Positions 24,177 to 35,089 of a DNA stretch of 64,000 nucleotides are shown piece by piece (the first letter of the stretch is position 1; each line of letters begins with the position of its first letter). The translations under genes and the position numbers were made by a program. Source of the DNA: Muricea muricata. Its lineage: Eukaryota; Cnidaria; Anthozoa; Malacalcyonacea; Plexauridae. The notes beneath the pieces are model-generated. The model ran no database searches and was not told the DNA's origin. It saw nothing but the letters and a program-made list of their open reading frames with translations. The stretch is from positions 6,418,001 to 6,482,000 of the forward strand of contig OY979722.1 of NCBI GenBank assembly GCA_963855995.1, given 5' to 3'.

Positions 24177-24312
24177 ATTGAATTCAGTTCTCGCAGGATA
24201 TGAGGAATTATTAAGGCCTCGGTTTGTGTTATCTGCCTCAGGCTTCGGCAGACAACACAAACCTCTGCCTAAATAATTCCTCATATCCTGCTCGACCTCA
24301 TTTAATAATTGT
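24177..24312. mobile_element. Palindromic MITE
   Basis: About 60-bp arms (TCTCGCAGGATATGAGGAAT..GGTTTGTGTTATCTGCC and complement) around a 9-bp loop TCAGGCTTC. The mirror copy is at 36912-37047. Confidence 0.8.
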
Positions 24313-25012
24313 TTAATGTTGTGAACAGTTTACCATCATTTTCTCAAGCTATTTCCTTTCTCAAAAAGAAACCAAGATGTAAGTCCATAAATTATAACAT
24401 CACTTTTTAAATCAAAGTGTAGACACTAAATCTCGGTACATTCCTGCACATGGTGTCAACCGCGCCAACAAGAAGTAATAGAGAGGGACTGACAATTGAA
24501 CGTCAATTTATCTCAGCCCCCCCCCCCCCCCCGGACATGTTGCGCGCCTCTGCGTGTGAAGCCTAGTTTCATTTTGGTCGTAACTATCGTAGTAAAGTCA
24601 TTCTCGACGATGTGATATAGTCTGGATCTAACTTTTCTTTTGTGGGCTGTATTCAAATTAGTTTTAGTATAATTTCTTTAGTAAATAATGGTTTTCAAGC
24701 ATTTTGATTGGTTGCCTGACCAGTAAATATGAGGCAATATTTACTAGTTGGCATTTTTTCAAAATAGTCGCCAATGAGAGTCGTTTTGATGTATTATACT
24801 TTTGCCAAAATTAGCAAATGGAGAAAAGTTACATTAATATAAACTCAAAGAATACAAACAAAGTTGGTGTTAAACTATCTTAAGTAATAGATCGTTTGCA
24901 AATACCTTATTAAATACTTTTTTCACTTTTTAAAAATTACAAGTAAACTTAAGTCTTTACTTAGGAATTTTCAGAAGTAAACTGTGTTTATAAAAGACGA
25001 CAGTGCATTTTA

Positions 25013-26716
25013 AAGTGTTACTTTCCCCGATATTTGGAAAAAGGGCAAGATTATTCCCCTCTACAAATCGAACGATCCAACATCACCAAATAACTACAGA
25101 CCTATAACTATTCTGCCAATCTTAAGTAAAATAATGGAGCGCATAGTTCACAGGCAAGTTTACAATTACTTGGAGGGACAAAATTCCATCACTGCGGAAC
25201 AATTCGGATTTCGGCCTAAGTTATCCACGAACATTGCCCTTACACAGCTATCCGAAGAAATACTGCAAAACCTCGATAACAAGTTGGTCACCGGTGCTGT
25301 TTTTATTGACTTGCGAAAGGCATTTGACACAGTAGATCACGAACTGCTAATCTTAAAGTTACAAAATCTCGGATTTTCAACTTCAGTTGTCAACTGGTTT
25401 CGCTCATATTTATCATCACGTACAGCAGTTACATCTATCAACAACATGTCTTCAGATCCAAAATCAGTTACTGTAGGTGTACCACAAGGTAGCATATTGG
25501 GTCCACTTCTATTCTTGTTGTACATTAATGATTTGCCTCAGTGCCTCAACCATTGTAAGTCAATTCTGTATGCTGATGACACCTTACTGTACTACTCTGG
25601 GAAAACAGTGGCTGATCTTCAATTAAAGATTAACACTGATTTAGAATCACTTTCGCAGTGGCTCAATAACAACCTTCTTACCTTAAACTACGAAAAAACG
25701 AAGTTCATGATCTTTGCCAATAAGAAACCGACACCATCGCTTTCTGATGTTACAATCACTGTCCAGAATCATAAAGTACTACGCGAGAAATCAATTACAT
25801 ATCTCGGAATAACACTCAGTGAAGATTTCTCCTGGCACGAACATATTGACAACATGATTGCAAAAATTAATCAAAGACTAGGAATACTAAAGCGCATCAA
25901 TCATTGTTTGGATTTAAACACGCGTTGTATTATTTACACATCGCTGATTCTACCATTGTTTGATTATGCCGACACCATATGGGGTGATAAGAACAATTCT
26001 GTACTAATGGATTCCCTACAAACCCTGGAAAACAAAGCTGCTAAAATGATACTTGATGAACACCCACGGTCTTCCGCAACAGACGCATTAAAACGACTTA
26101 ATTGGACAACTCTAGCAACAAGACGTCATAACCACAGATGCATTTTCGTTTATAAATGTATCAACGAATTAATTAACTTTAAATTTAACCTAATCAAGAA
26201 TGAAAATGTACACAACTACAACACAAGGAGAAGTAATGACCTGCACTTACCAAGAGCGAACACCAACAAAGGCAAACAAAGACCTACATACCAAGCATCT
26301 ATAGATTTTAACAATCTGGATCAGAGAACTAAAAACGCTATTACATTGAAAAACTTTAAGGCTTGTTTAAAAAGAAACTCAAAATAGAAATAAGAGATAA
26401 TATCCAATTCTCTTTGTGCATGGTTTCCTATGGTTTGTGCATTATTGAAAGATTTCTATCTTTAGTTTCTTTTTGGGTTATAGCAGCGAGGGGATCTGGA
26501 CACTAGACCATTAATATATTAATATATATTATTATATTTATTATATCGTATAATCTCATATATATCATACTGTAATTGTATCGTACCGTGTCGTTTTGTA
26601 TTGTATCATACTGTATAGTATATATTTTTGTAAAATTTATTATTGGAGGACCCCACTGAAAAACACTTCGGTGATGTGGGTATCCTCGTAAAATATAATG
26701 ATAATAATAATAATAA
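25013..26716 (+). mobile_element. 5'-truncated LINE (non-LTR retrotransposon), left arm only
   Basis: The right arm has an uninterrupted site at the matching place (about 36211), which defines both edges. The copy lacks its endonuclease half, carries an open RT frame and ends in an (ATA)n-type microsatellite tail at about 26697-26716. Truncation at the 5' end and a microsatellite tail are typical of target-primed insertion. CR1/L2/jockey-like group; the clade is not certain. Confidence 0.9.
25014..26387 (+). CDS. Reverse transcriptase, 5'-truncated non-LTR element
   Basis: The frame is open from the insertion edge with no stop; the first internal Met is at 25134. RT blocks in order: NNYRPITILP, then EQFGFRPKLSTN, motif A FIDLRKAFDTVDHELL, GVPQGSILGPLLF, catalytic ILYADDTLLYY, and a thumb and C-terminal region with CLDLNTRCIIYTSLILPLFDY. 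The catalytic aspartates in motif A and YADD are present. It ends FKACLKRNSK. The endonuclease and ORF1 are absent, so it cannot move alone, though the enzyme core looks undamaged, which suggests a young insertion. Confidence 0.85.
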   Translation, partial: SVTFPDIWKKGKIIPLYKSNDPTSPNNYRPITILPILSKIMERIVHRQVYNYLEGQNSITAEQFGFRPKLSTNIALTQLSEEILQNLDNKLVTGAVFIDLRKAFDTVDHELLILKLQNLGFSTSVVNWFRSYLSSRTAVTSINNMSSDPKSVTVGVPQGSILGPLLFLLYINDLPQCLNHCKSILYADDTLLYYSGKTVADLQLKINTDLESLSQWLNNNLLTLNYEKTKFMIFANKKPTPSLSDVTITVQNHKVLREKSITYLGITLSEDFSWHEHIDNMIAKINQRLGILKRINHCLDLNTRCIIYTSLILPLFDYADTIWGDKNNSVLMDSLQTLENKAAKMILDEHPRSSATDALKRLNWTTLATRRHNHRCIFVYKCINELINFKFNLIKNENVHNYNTRRSNDLHLPRANTNKGKQRPTYQASIDFNNLDQRTKNAITLKNFKACLKRNSK

Positions 26717-26869
26717 TACACGTAAACTTTACTAAAGAAATTATACTAAAACAATTATTCGCCTTAGGCTCAGTGATTATGGTAAATATTCACCTCGACT
26801 TTTTCTCGGTGAATGTTCACCAATAATCACTTCGCCTTCGGCGAAGAATTGTTAAATATTAAGTGTAGA

Positions 26870-27840
26870 TACTCTAGTCTAGAAAGCTCACATGCTCAAT
26901 CTCATCGCTCACCTTCATGTATTTACAACATTCACGACCACATGAAACTAGGCTGAAAGTGCGCATTTTTAAGGCTGCTTTCCAGTTATCCGTGTTTTAC
27001 ACGTACGTGCACGCCGTAAAAGTTTAAACTCTTCTAAGTAGTTTGTATTTAACAAATAGAATCACTAAAGTATGCTACTTCGTAGGGAATGCAGAATTCT
27101 CTCTATCAATATATTTGTTCATTTCAAATCTAATATTGAAACTGATTTAGACTTTTACGTTGGAAGTTTCCCGGAGGAACACGAGATTTGAATCGATTAG
27201 AATCGCCACTGACATTTGGACACAAATATTTTTGCTGTACACTTACATTTCTAAAACTTGCATGTAGGCCTTGACTCGTTGTTCGATGTCGCAATCTCTA
27301 GTTGGTTCTTCGTACCACCTTTTACGTCCTTTTGAAAAACGAGAAATATTTCCATTAGATACGAGGGAAAACGTCTACTGTTGGGGGGGGGGGTGTATTT
27401 AAAGAAACTAAGTTATGGTGTACGTTCTTCCTGTAAAAAAATTATACTTAGAATTATGTGGAAAACTATATTTAGAATTCTGTGGAATACTATTTTACGC
27501 TTTGTTCAAATGTGCAAAAAAAAACAACGCAATACAAAATGGCGGGATTTGAAGTCGTTCATGGCGGGCAAATATATGTCAAAGTTATTTTAAATTTTAA
27601 AGGGAAGTTGCATGAATTTTTAATAAACAGTCGAATGCTGGTTGTTCTGTCGCGAAAGAATAATAATTGCATTCAAGCTCGCACAAGATGTATTAAAAAA
27701 AGAAAAAAAAAACGTTAGCAGCCCAAAAAGGACGCCCAAGATTGAGCGAATTTTGCGCAATGTGGGTTACAGATTTTGATCACGTAAGTGACTGATAAGA
27801 AAATAAGAAAGTAACAAAATAATAGTTTTTTGTGTTCAAG
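26870..27840. other. Arm sequence without a gene
   Basis: Contains a complement (26915-26958) of sequence at about 24559, giving a further outer shell around the MITE. It also has a G10 run at 27382. Small open frames are identical in both arms but have no domains. Confidence 0.4.
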
Positions 27841-27841
27841 A

Positions 27842-27946
27842 TAGCGTCATCCATGCACGCGTGATGTTAGGATGTTTTAGGAGATATTGAACTTCAGAAA
27901 ATCTCAAGTCGAAGCCGACATCCCAAGCGCATGGATGACGCTATTC
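27842..27946. mobile_element. Short palindromic MITE
   Basis: ATAGCGTCATCCATGC at the left and GCATGGATGACGCTAT at the right frame about 105 bp. The mirror is at 34985-35089. Confidence 0.75.
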
Positions 27947-28041
27947 CGCCCAGGAAATTACGGTAATAAACATTAGAGTGAAACACAAGACAATGTCAGG
28001 TCCAAATTTCTCGTGTAGGATTGCTTTATCTTGCACAGTAA

Positions 28042-28215
28042 TTACCAAGTGGCGCAATCATCAGGACAAGCGCCTGTCACCTCTGAGATCGTGGGTTCAA
28101 TCCCCACTTCAGACTCGTGACACTTGTGTGAGGAGAAATCCCTGCCCAGATCTACGCGTACTCCGGTTTGGGAATGTTGAAAGGGTGGTTGGTATAAAGT
28201 CTGTGTTTCACCGTA
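28042..28215 (+). mobile_element. tRNA-derived SINE (left arm copy)
   Basis: The head has an A-box-like TGGCGCAATCATCAGG and a B-box within a perfect T-arm, GTGGG TTCAATC CCCAC. It is followed by GAGGAGAAATCCCTGCCC and a TACTCCGGTTT block typical of animal tRNA-SINE bodies. The acceptor and anticodon stems do not pair well, so it is not a functional tRNA gene. Copies are at 34716-34889 (-) and 62905-63085 (+, diverged). Confidence 0.7.
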
Positions 28216-28929
28216 GTTATTATATGCATGTAATTGTCAAATTGAATGAATAATTCTCCAGTAATTACGACAAATCAATCACTGACAAATATACTGGGAG
28301 AAATAGGTAAACAACAGGAAGTTATTATTGGAGTAAATGAAGTTGCTACTCAAGGGGGGATACTGCGAGAAAGATGGGGTTAAACAGGGTAATGATTGTG
28401 GCGGAGTAAGTAAAGGGGTACGAGTAATCCAATCTATCCCCCAGTACCCTAAAGGGGGTACAGCATGAAAATTCGTGCGAAGTGACGAAAAGGGAAATTA
28501 AACGAAGGGCTGAAATGCAAGATCACGAAATTCAGACTGTCATCTCAAATCAAAATCAGTTCAAACGTCATGTGAGCACTCGTTAGTCAGTTGTTAACAA
28601 TTGTCTGACTTAATGTGTTCTCACTTGATCCTAATTTGGAATTCCCTTGAATTTGAACTGGAAATCTGAATTTCCTGTTTCTTGTATAGAGTACAGTGTT
28701 CTGTGGGTGATAGAAGAGATTTTGAAGAAGAAAAAGAAAGGGAGGACAAAAGTAAGTTATAACACAGAAACTATATTCTAAAAATCATAATAATGATAAG
28801 CTCTATATTAATTAAATTAATCCCCATAGGTGGCTGTCATTACTGGAGAGGGAGGTTTAAAACAAGATCACGGCTAATCACTTCGAATGCCAAAAGTAAT
28901 CATGAAAAGCAAGTTAAGAGAGAGAAGCT

Positions 28930-29096
28930 GGTAATAATTCCGTGTTCTCAGATGACGAATATAAATCTTAATCCAAGCCGCAACCCCGACACTAACCAAC
29001 GTTTTATTTGTCATGTTTTAACTTTGATGGATTTGATTAGATTTAGGGCTTGGATTAAGATTTAATTTTGCGTACTGAGAACATGCAATTACTACC
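28930..29096. mobile_element. 167-bp MITE with 8-bp target duplication (hAT-like)
   Basis: TIRs start GGTAATAATTCCGTGTTCTC and end in the imperfect complement; the arms reach about 55 bp including AAATCTTAATCCAAGCC. GAGAAGCT is directly repeated at 28922-28929 and 29097-29104, an 8-bp target duplication as in hAT elements. The mirror is at 33833-33999. Confidence 0.8.
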
Positions 29097-29109
29097 GAGA
29101 AGCTGAACA

Positions 29110-30270
29110 GAAAAAAGCATTCAATAATTTTTATGGTAAATTTATGAAACTGGGGGGGGGGGCTATAATAGAAAATTTACTATTCTAATATTTGGTTTCT
29201 TACCATTAAATCCATATGAAAATCTTTTTTGTCTGTGGGTTCTCGTATCACAGTTTTCGCGTAATTTTCTTGCCATGTGTGAAATATCTGAAGTGTAATG
29301 CAATATGTTAGGTATGAAAATATGGAAACAATTCAAAAGGCGGCAAAGTATTTTAAATTCTTCAAGAAAATTAACGTTTCAACGTTTGCCTGAATCAGTT
29401 GAAAATTATTTTACCTTGAAAAGGTTCTGTTTTAATCTTCTCAACGCTCTTCCATTTCGGACCTTTCTTTCATGGAACAGCTACAAAGAGAGCAATAGAA
29501 ACTTAGTCATATATATCAGTAAATTTCATTTACATTTAAAAGTAAGATTTCGACCTGGTAAGCAGAACGAATTTCTTCAAACAAAAAAGCATTTAACAAC
29601 TAAAACATGCTACAAATAGTTAGAGAACACTTACATGTGTAATAAAAATCCGATATTGTTGATGTCCAACTACACTAGAGCGATTTTTTCTGCATTTTTA
29701 GATTGGACAAGAAGACGACGCCATTTTGATTTTGAATTCTTTCGACAACGCCACATTTTGCTTCGCTATTTTTCCCCTGTTTCTTCGTCATTTTGGCTCG
29801 AATCTCCTCCAAATATCTCCATCACCACTTTTATTGAATCAACAGATGTAGAAAACGTGTGTTTGATAGCAATTAGAAGACTTTTGGCTTGTAAATTCTT
29901 GGCCACGAGCAGACATTTTGGACGAACCTTCTTCTTCAAGGACAAGCAGTAAATGACGTCAGATGATTATTGTCCACCAGAAAGTACCCGTATGTATAAT
30001 GTCTAACGATATTTATACGAAGCTTAAAGTAAGATTTTATTGCGAGAATTAAGTGTTTTTGCTATTATTTCTCACTCATAGTGTTCTCTAATCTCTTTGT
30101 TTGTACTTTACTTATTTATTTTGCAAAAAGAAGCGCCTGTAAGGGGCGTTTTTATATATTTTTTTAATTGCATGCTGATGAGCAAGAAATGAGCCGTTCG
30201 AGTTTTCATTAGCAATCAACTTTCCCTCCGTGGCCGAGAGGTAAAGGTAACTGTCTTCCGGTCTTCGCAA
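29110..30270. other. Arm sequence without a gene
   Basis: G10 run at about 29152, differing in length between arms. Two roughly 100-codon frames (29305-29619, 29635-29952) are nearly identical in the other arm, as all sequence is here, and show no family. Confidence 0.4.
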
Positions 30271-30274
30271 ATGA

Positions 30275-30390
30275 ATTTGATTTTGGATGGATCGTCGACA
30301 GGTCAAGTCTAGCTGTGAGGTGTTGGTTAGAATTTAATTCTTCACTCGCTCAGTTGGACAGACCGGTCGACGATCCACCCAAAACTCAAG
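30275..30390. repeat. Foldback repeat with SalI-like GTCGAC arms
   Basis: TTTTGGATGGATCGTCGACAGGTC faces GACCGGTCGACGATCCACCCAAAA. Just upstream, CCGTGGCCGAGAGGTAAAGG resembles the A-box of a Leu/Ser tRNA, without a convincing B-box. The mirror is at 32539-32654. Confidence 0.6.
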
Positions 30391-30529
30391 TCAAAGTTGG
30401 GCGTGGAGTGTAGGAAAACACTAGGCAGTACCGCGAGGCCAAGGAGGCAAACGTTATCTGCCTAGCGTTTTAACCACCATTTAAGCAAATTTCCTTAACT
30501 TGACTGTTGGGGACAGGCCTTACAGGGTT

Positions 30530-30690
30530 GGCGCATTGAAGACTTCTCGCCGTTATTTCCCTTTCAAGAAGACAACTTGTCTTCGTCGAGAAATAACAAC
30601 GAGAAGACTTCAAGGCACCACTAAACCGCTACACTCGTCTGTAAAACTACAGTGTAGTGGTTTAGCTGGCTACACCACTACACTGTGCCA
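30530..30690. repeat. Two consecutive hairpins
   Basis: TTGAAGACTTCTCGCCGTTATTTC pairs with GAAATAACAACGAGAAGACTTCAA (about 30536-30613). Next, an ACCACTAAACCGCTACACT segment pairs with AGTGTAGTGGTTTAGC-type sequence. Mirrored in the right arm. Confidence 0.65.
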
Positions 30691-30714
30691 AACATATAGG
30701 GCGGACTTCTTCCC

Positions 30715-31085
30715 AAAGATTACGGTGCACAAAGCATGGATGCGCAAGACGCGCAAACACTTTAAAGTCTTTAAAACAAGTGTTTTCTTTTAGAAAAGAG
30801 CCAAAGACAACAACACTTATTGAATCAAAGCCTGTACTCATGTTTAAGTTGTTCAGCTATGTTTAACGATCTTTAATGGCGAGGTCTTGGCAAGAAGGTA
30901 CGAAGCATGGAAGCACAAAGACGCACAAACACATTAAAGCCTTTAAAGCTATTGTTTTCTTTCAGGAAAGGGTCGAAGAGGATACTCTTACTATCCTCTT
31001 ACTAAATCAAATCCGTGTACTCATGTTCTAAGTTGTTCAGTTATATTTAACGATCTTTTATGGCGTGGTCTTTGCAAGAAGGAAA
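30715..31085 (+). repeat. Two tandem copies of a 185-bp unit
   Basis: Each unit runs from a CAAAGCATGGATGCGCAAGA-like start through AAGTTGTTCAGCTATGTTTA to GGCGAGGTCTTGGCAAGAAG, at about 30715-30898 and 30899-31085. The copies are clearly diverged from each other but identical to their mirror copies at 31844-32214. Confidence 0.7.
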
Positions 31086-31312
31086 GTCAGTTTTCATGTA
31101 ATGATTGACTGTCTGTGAGACGTTTCTTTCTTGATCGAGTTTTATATGCCATTGCGTCCAGTGTCCTTGAATAGGAGTCATGCATTTATGGCCTTGGGTT
31201 TAATTCCCAAACACTGAATGGCAGTCTTCAGCTCTTTCAAGTAATGAGATAGCATTTTACCAGATGGCGTTGCGTTATTGCTTTGCTCAGTTACTATGTC
31301 TCACTGTAACCA

Positions 31313-31616
31313 AACAAATGCGATATTCTGTAAGCCTTAACTCCGAACGCTTCCGTCAGTTTTTATTGTTTTGATAGCAAATTATCAATAGTTTTTCATG
31401 GTTGCTTTAAAACGTTGCCGACAATGGTATCGTTGTAGCTCAGAATTGTAAGACAACTAGGGTGATACAGATCTTTTGTGAAAAGCTTTCTCGTTGATAG
31501 GGAACTATTGGTCCTATCATGGAAACTTATATCAAGATACTTACTCCCAACAGGAACGTTTGAAATTCACAGCTTGTACAAGTAACGCACTTTGTAGGTT
31601 ATATCACATGAAAAAC
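31313..31616. other. Spacer at the palindrome centre
   Basis: 304 bp of unique sequence between arms. The left arm ends ..CACTGTAACCA at 31312 and the right arm begins TGGTTACAGTG at 31617. No gene, hairpin or known element is seen. Confidence 0.9.
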
Positions 31617-33832
31617 TGGTTACAGTGAGACATAGTAACTGAGCAAAGCAATAACGCAACGCCATCTGGTAAAATGCTATCTCATTACTTGAAAGAGCTG
31701 AAGACTGCCATTCAGTGTTTGGGAATTAAACCCAAGGCCATAAATGCATGACTCCTATTCAAGGACACTGGACGCAATGGCATATAAAACTCGATCAAGA
31801 AAGAAACGTCTCACAGACAGTCAATCATTACATGAAAACTGACTTTCCTTCTTGCAAAGACCACGCCATAAAAGATCGTTAAATATAACTGAACAACTTA
31901 GAACATGAGTACACGGATTTGATTTAGTAAGAGGATAGTAAGAGTATCCTCTTCGACCCTTTCCTGAAAGAAAACAATAGCTTTAAAGGCTTTAATGTGT
32001 TTGTGCGTCTTTGTGCTTCCATGCTTCGTACCTTCTTGCCAAGACCTCGCCATTAAAGATCGTTAAACATAGCTGAACAACTTAAACATGAGTACAGGCT
32101 TTGATTCAATAAGTGTTGTTGTCTTTGGCTCTTTTCTAAAAGAAAACACTTGTTTTAAAGACTTTAAAGTGTTTGCGCGTCTTGCGCATCCATGCTTTGT
32201 GCACCGTAATCTTTGGGAAGAAGTCCGCCCTATATGTTTGGCACAGTGTAGTGGTGTAGCCAGCTAAACCACTACACTGTAGTTTTACAGACGAGTGTAG
32301 CGGTTTAGTGGTGCCTTGAAGTCTTCTCGTTGTTATTTCTCGACGAAGACAAGTTGTCTTCTTGAAAGGGAAATAACGGCGAGAAGTCTTCAATGCGCCA
32401 ACCCTGTAAGGCCTGTCCCCAACAGTCAAGTTAAGGAAATTTGCTTAAATGGTGGTTAAAACGCTAGGCAGATAACGTTTGCCTCCTTGGCCTCGCGGTA
32501 CTGCCTAGTGTTTTCCTACACTCCACGCCCAACTTTGACTTGAGTTTTGGGTGGATCGTCGACCGGTCTGTCCAACTGAGCGAGTGAAGAATTAAATTCT
32601 AACCAACACCTCACAGCTAGACTTGACCTGTCGACGATCCATCCAAAATCAAATTCATTTGCGAAGACCGGAAGACAGTTACCTTTACCTCTCGGCCACG
32701 GAGGGAAAGTTGATTGCTAATGAAAACTCGAACGGCTCATTTCTTGCTCATCAGCATGCAATTAAAAAAATATATAAAAACGCCCCTTACAGGCGCTTCT
32801 TTTTGCAAAATAAATAAGTAAAGTACAAACAAAGAGATTAGAGAACACTATGAGTGAGAAATAATAGCAAAAACACTTAATTCTCGCAATAAAATCTTAC
32901 TTTAAGCTTCGTATAAATATCGTTAGACATTATACATACGGGTACTTTCTGGTGGACAATAATCATCTGACGTCATTTACTGCTTGTCCTTGAAGAAGAA
33001 GGTTCGTCCAAAATGTCTGCTCGTGGCCAAGAATTTACAAGCCAAAAGTCTTCTAATTGCTATCAAACACACGTTTTCTACATCTGTTGATTCAATAGAA
33101 GTGGTGATGGAGATATTTGGAGGAGATTCGAGCCAAAATGACGAAGAAACAGGGGAAAAATAGCGAAGCAAAATGTGGCGTTGTCGAAAGAATTCAAAAT
33201 CAAAATGGCGTCGTCTTCTTGTCCAATCTAAAAATGCAGAAAAAATCGCTCTAGTGTAGTTGGACATCAACAATATCGGATTTTTATTACACATGTAAGT
33301 GTTCTCTAACTATTTGTAGCATGTTTTAGTTGTTAAATGCTTTTTTGTTTGAAGAAATTCGTTCTGCTTACCAGGTCGAAATCTTACTTTTAAATGTAAA
33401 TGAAATTTACTGATATATATGACTAAGTTTCTATTGCTCTCTTTGTAGCTGTTCCATGAAAGAAAGGTCCGAAATGGAAGAGCGTTGAGAAGATTAAAAC
33501 AGAACCTTTTCAAGGTAAAATAATTTTCAACTGATTCAGGCAAACGTTGAAACGTTAATTTTCTTGAAGAATTTAAAATACTTTGCCGCCTTTTGAATTG
33601 TTTCCATATTTTCATACCTAACATATTGCATTACACTTCAGATATTTCACACACGGCAAGAAAATTACGCGAAAACTGTGATACGAGAACCCACAGACAA
33701 AAAAGATTTTCATATGGATTTAATGGTAAGAAACCAAATATTAGAATAGTAAATTTTCTATTATAGCCCCCCCCCCGCCAGTTTCATAAATTTACCATAA
33801 AAATTATTGAATGCTTTTTTCTGTTCAGCTTC

Positions 33833-33999
33833 TCGGTAGTAATTGCATGTTCTCAGTACGCAAAATTAAATCTTAATCCAAGCCCTAAATCTAATCAAAT
33901 CCATCAAAGTTAAAACATGACAAATAAAACGTTGGTTAGTGTCGGGGTTGCGGCTTGGATTAAGATTTATATTCGTCATCTGAGAACACGGAATTATTA
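33833..33999. mobile_element. 167-bp hAT-like MITE (right arm)
   Basis: Mirror of 28930-29096, with the same flanking 8-bp duplication reverse-complemented. Confidence 0.8.
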
Positions 34000-34715
34000 C
34001 CAGCTTCTCTCTCTTAACTTGCTTTTCATGATTACTTTTGGCATTCGAAGTGATTAGCCGTGATCTTGTTTTAAACCTCCCTCTCCAGTAATGACAGCCA
34101 CCTATGGGGATTAATTTAATTAATATAGAGCTTATCATTATTATGATTTTTAGAATATAGTTTCTGTGTTATAACTTACTTTTGTCCTCCCTTTCTTTTT
34201 CTTCTTCAAAATCTCTTCTATCACCCACAGAACACTGTACTCTATACAAGAAACAGGAAATTCAGATTTCCAGTTCAAATTCAAGGGAATTCCAAATTAG
34301 GATCAAGTGAGAACACATTAAGTCAGACAATTGTTAACAACTGACTAACGAGTGCTCACATGACGTTTGAACTGATTTTGATTTGAGATGACAGTCTGAA
34401 TTTCGTGATCTTGCATTTCAGCCCTTCGTTTAATTTCCCTTTTCGTCACTTCGCACGAATTTTCATGCTGTACCCCCTTTAGGGTACTGGGGGATAGATT
34501 GGATTACTCGTACCCCTTTACTTACTCCGCCACAATCATTACCCTGTTTAACCCCATCTTTCTCGCAGTATCCCCCCTTGAGTAGCAACTTCATTTACTC
34601 CAATAATAACTTCCTGTTGTTTACCTATTTCTCCCAGTATATTTGTCAGTGATTGATTTGTCGTAATTACTGGAGAATTATTCATTCAATTTGACAATTA
34701 CATGCATATAATAAC

Positions 34716-34889
34716 TACGGTGAAACACAGACTTTATACCAACCACCCTTTCAACATTCCCAAACCGGAGTACGCGTAGATCTGGGCAGGGATTTCTCCT
34801 CACACAAGTGTCACGAGTCTGAAGTGGGGATTGAACCCACGATCTCAGAGGTGACAGGCGCTTGTCCTGATGATTGCGCCACTTGGTAA
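34716..34889 (-). mobile_element. tRNA-derived SINE (right arm)
   Basis: Mirror of the element at 28042-28215; the T-arm GTGGGG..CCCAC region is unchanged. Confidence 0.7.
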
Positions 34890-34984
34890 TTACTGTGCAA
34901 GATAAAGCAATCCTACACGAGAAATTTGGACCTGACATTGTCTTGTGTTTCACTCTAATGTTTATTACCGTAATTTCCTGGGCG

Positions 34985-35089
34985 GAATAGCGTCATCCAT
35001 GCGCTTGGGATGTCGGCTTCGACTTGAGATTTTCTGAAGTTCAATATCTCCTAAAACATCCTAACATCACGCGTGCATGGATGACGCTA
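34985..35089. mobile_element. Short palindromic MITE (right arm)
   Basis: Mirror of 27842-27946. Confidence 0.75.

Larger units (their letters stand above)
24661..26752. mobile_element. 388-bp MITE split by a LINE
   Basis: TIRs GTTTTAGTATAATTTCTTTA (24661) and complement ending at 26752. Removing the 1704-bp LINE (25013-26716) leaves 388 bp, exactly the length of the uninterrupted copy at 36178-36565. Immediately right is a further palindrome (26763-26856, CGCCTTAGGC..GCCTTCGGCG). Confidence 0.85.
14707..31312 (+). repeat. Left arm of giant palindrome
   Basis: 16.6 kb that recurs reverse-complemented at 31617-46523 (14.9 kb). The length difference is explained by one 1704-bp LINE insertion at 25013-26716. 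Paired positions sum to 62929 from the centre out to about 29.2 kb, 62931 from there to about 26.7 kb, and 61224 to 61239 further out, so indels are few. Sequence looks identical by eye over the inner 2 kb and nearly so to about 24 kb; beyond that small indels appear. Confidence 0.95.

Noticed and set aside
24519-24532. C-run and other homopolymers as signals
   Set aside because: Length differs between arms, as expected from slippage or sequencing error.
28042-28105. Functional tRNA gene
   Set aside because: The T-arm is good but the acceptor and anticodon stems do not form; the SINE body follows and dispersed copies exist.
30500-30793. 97-codon frame identical in both arms
   Set aside because: It lies over consecutive hairpins and a tandem repeat; no domain and no independent conservation.
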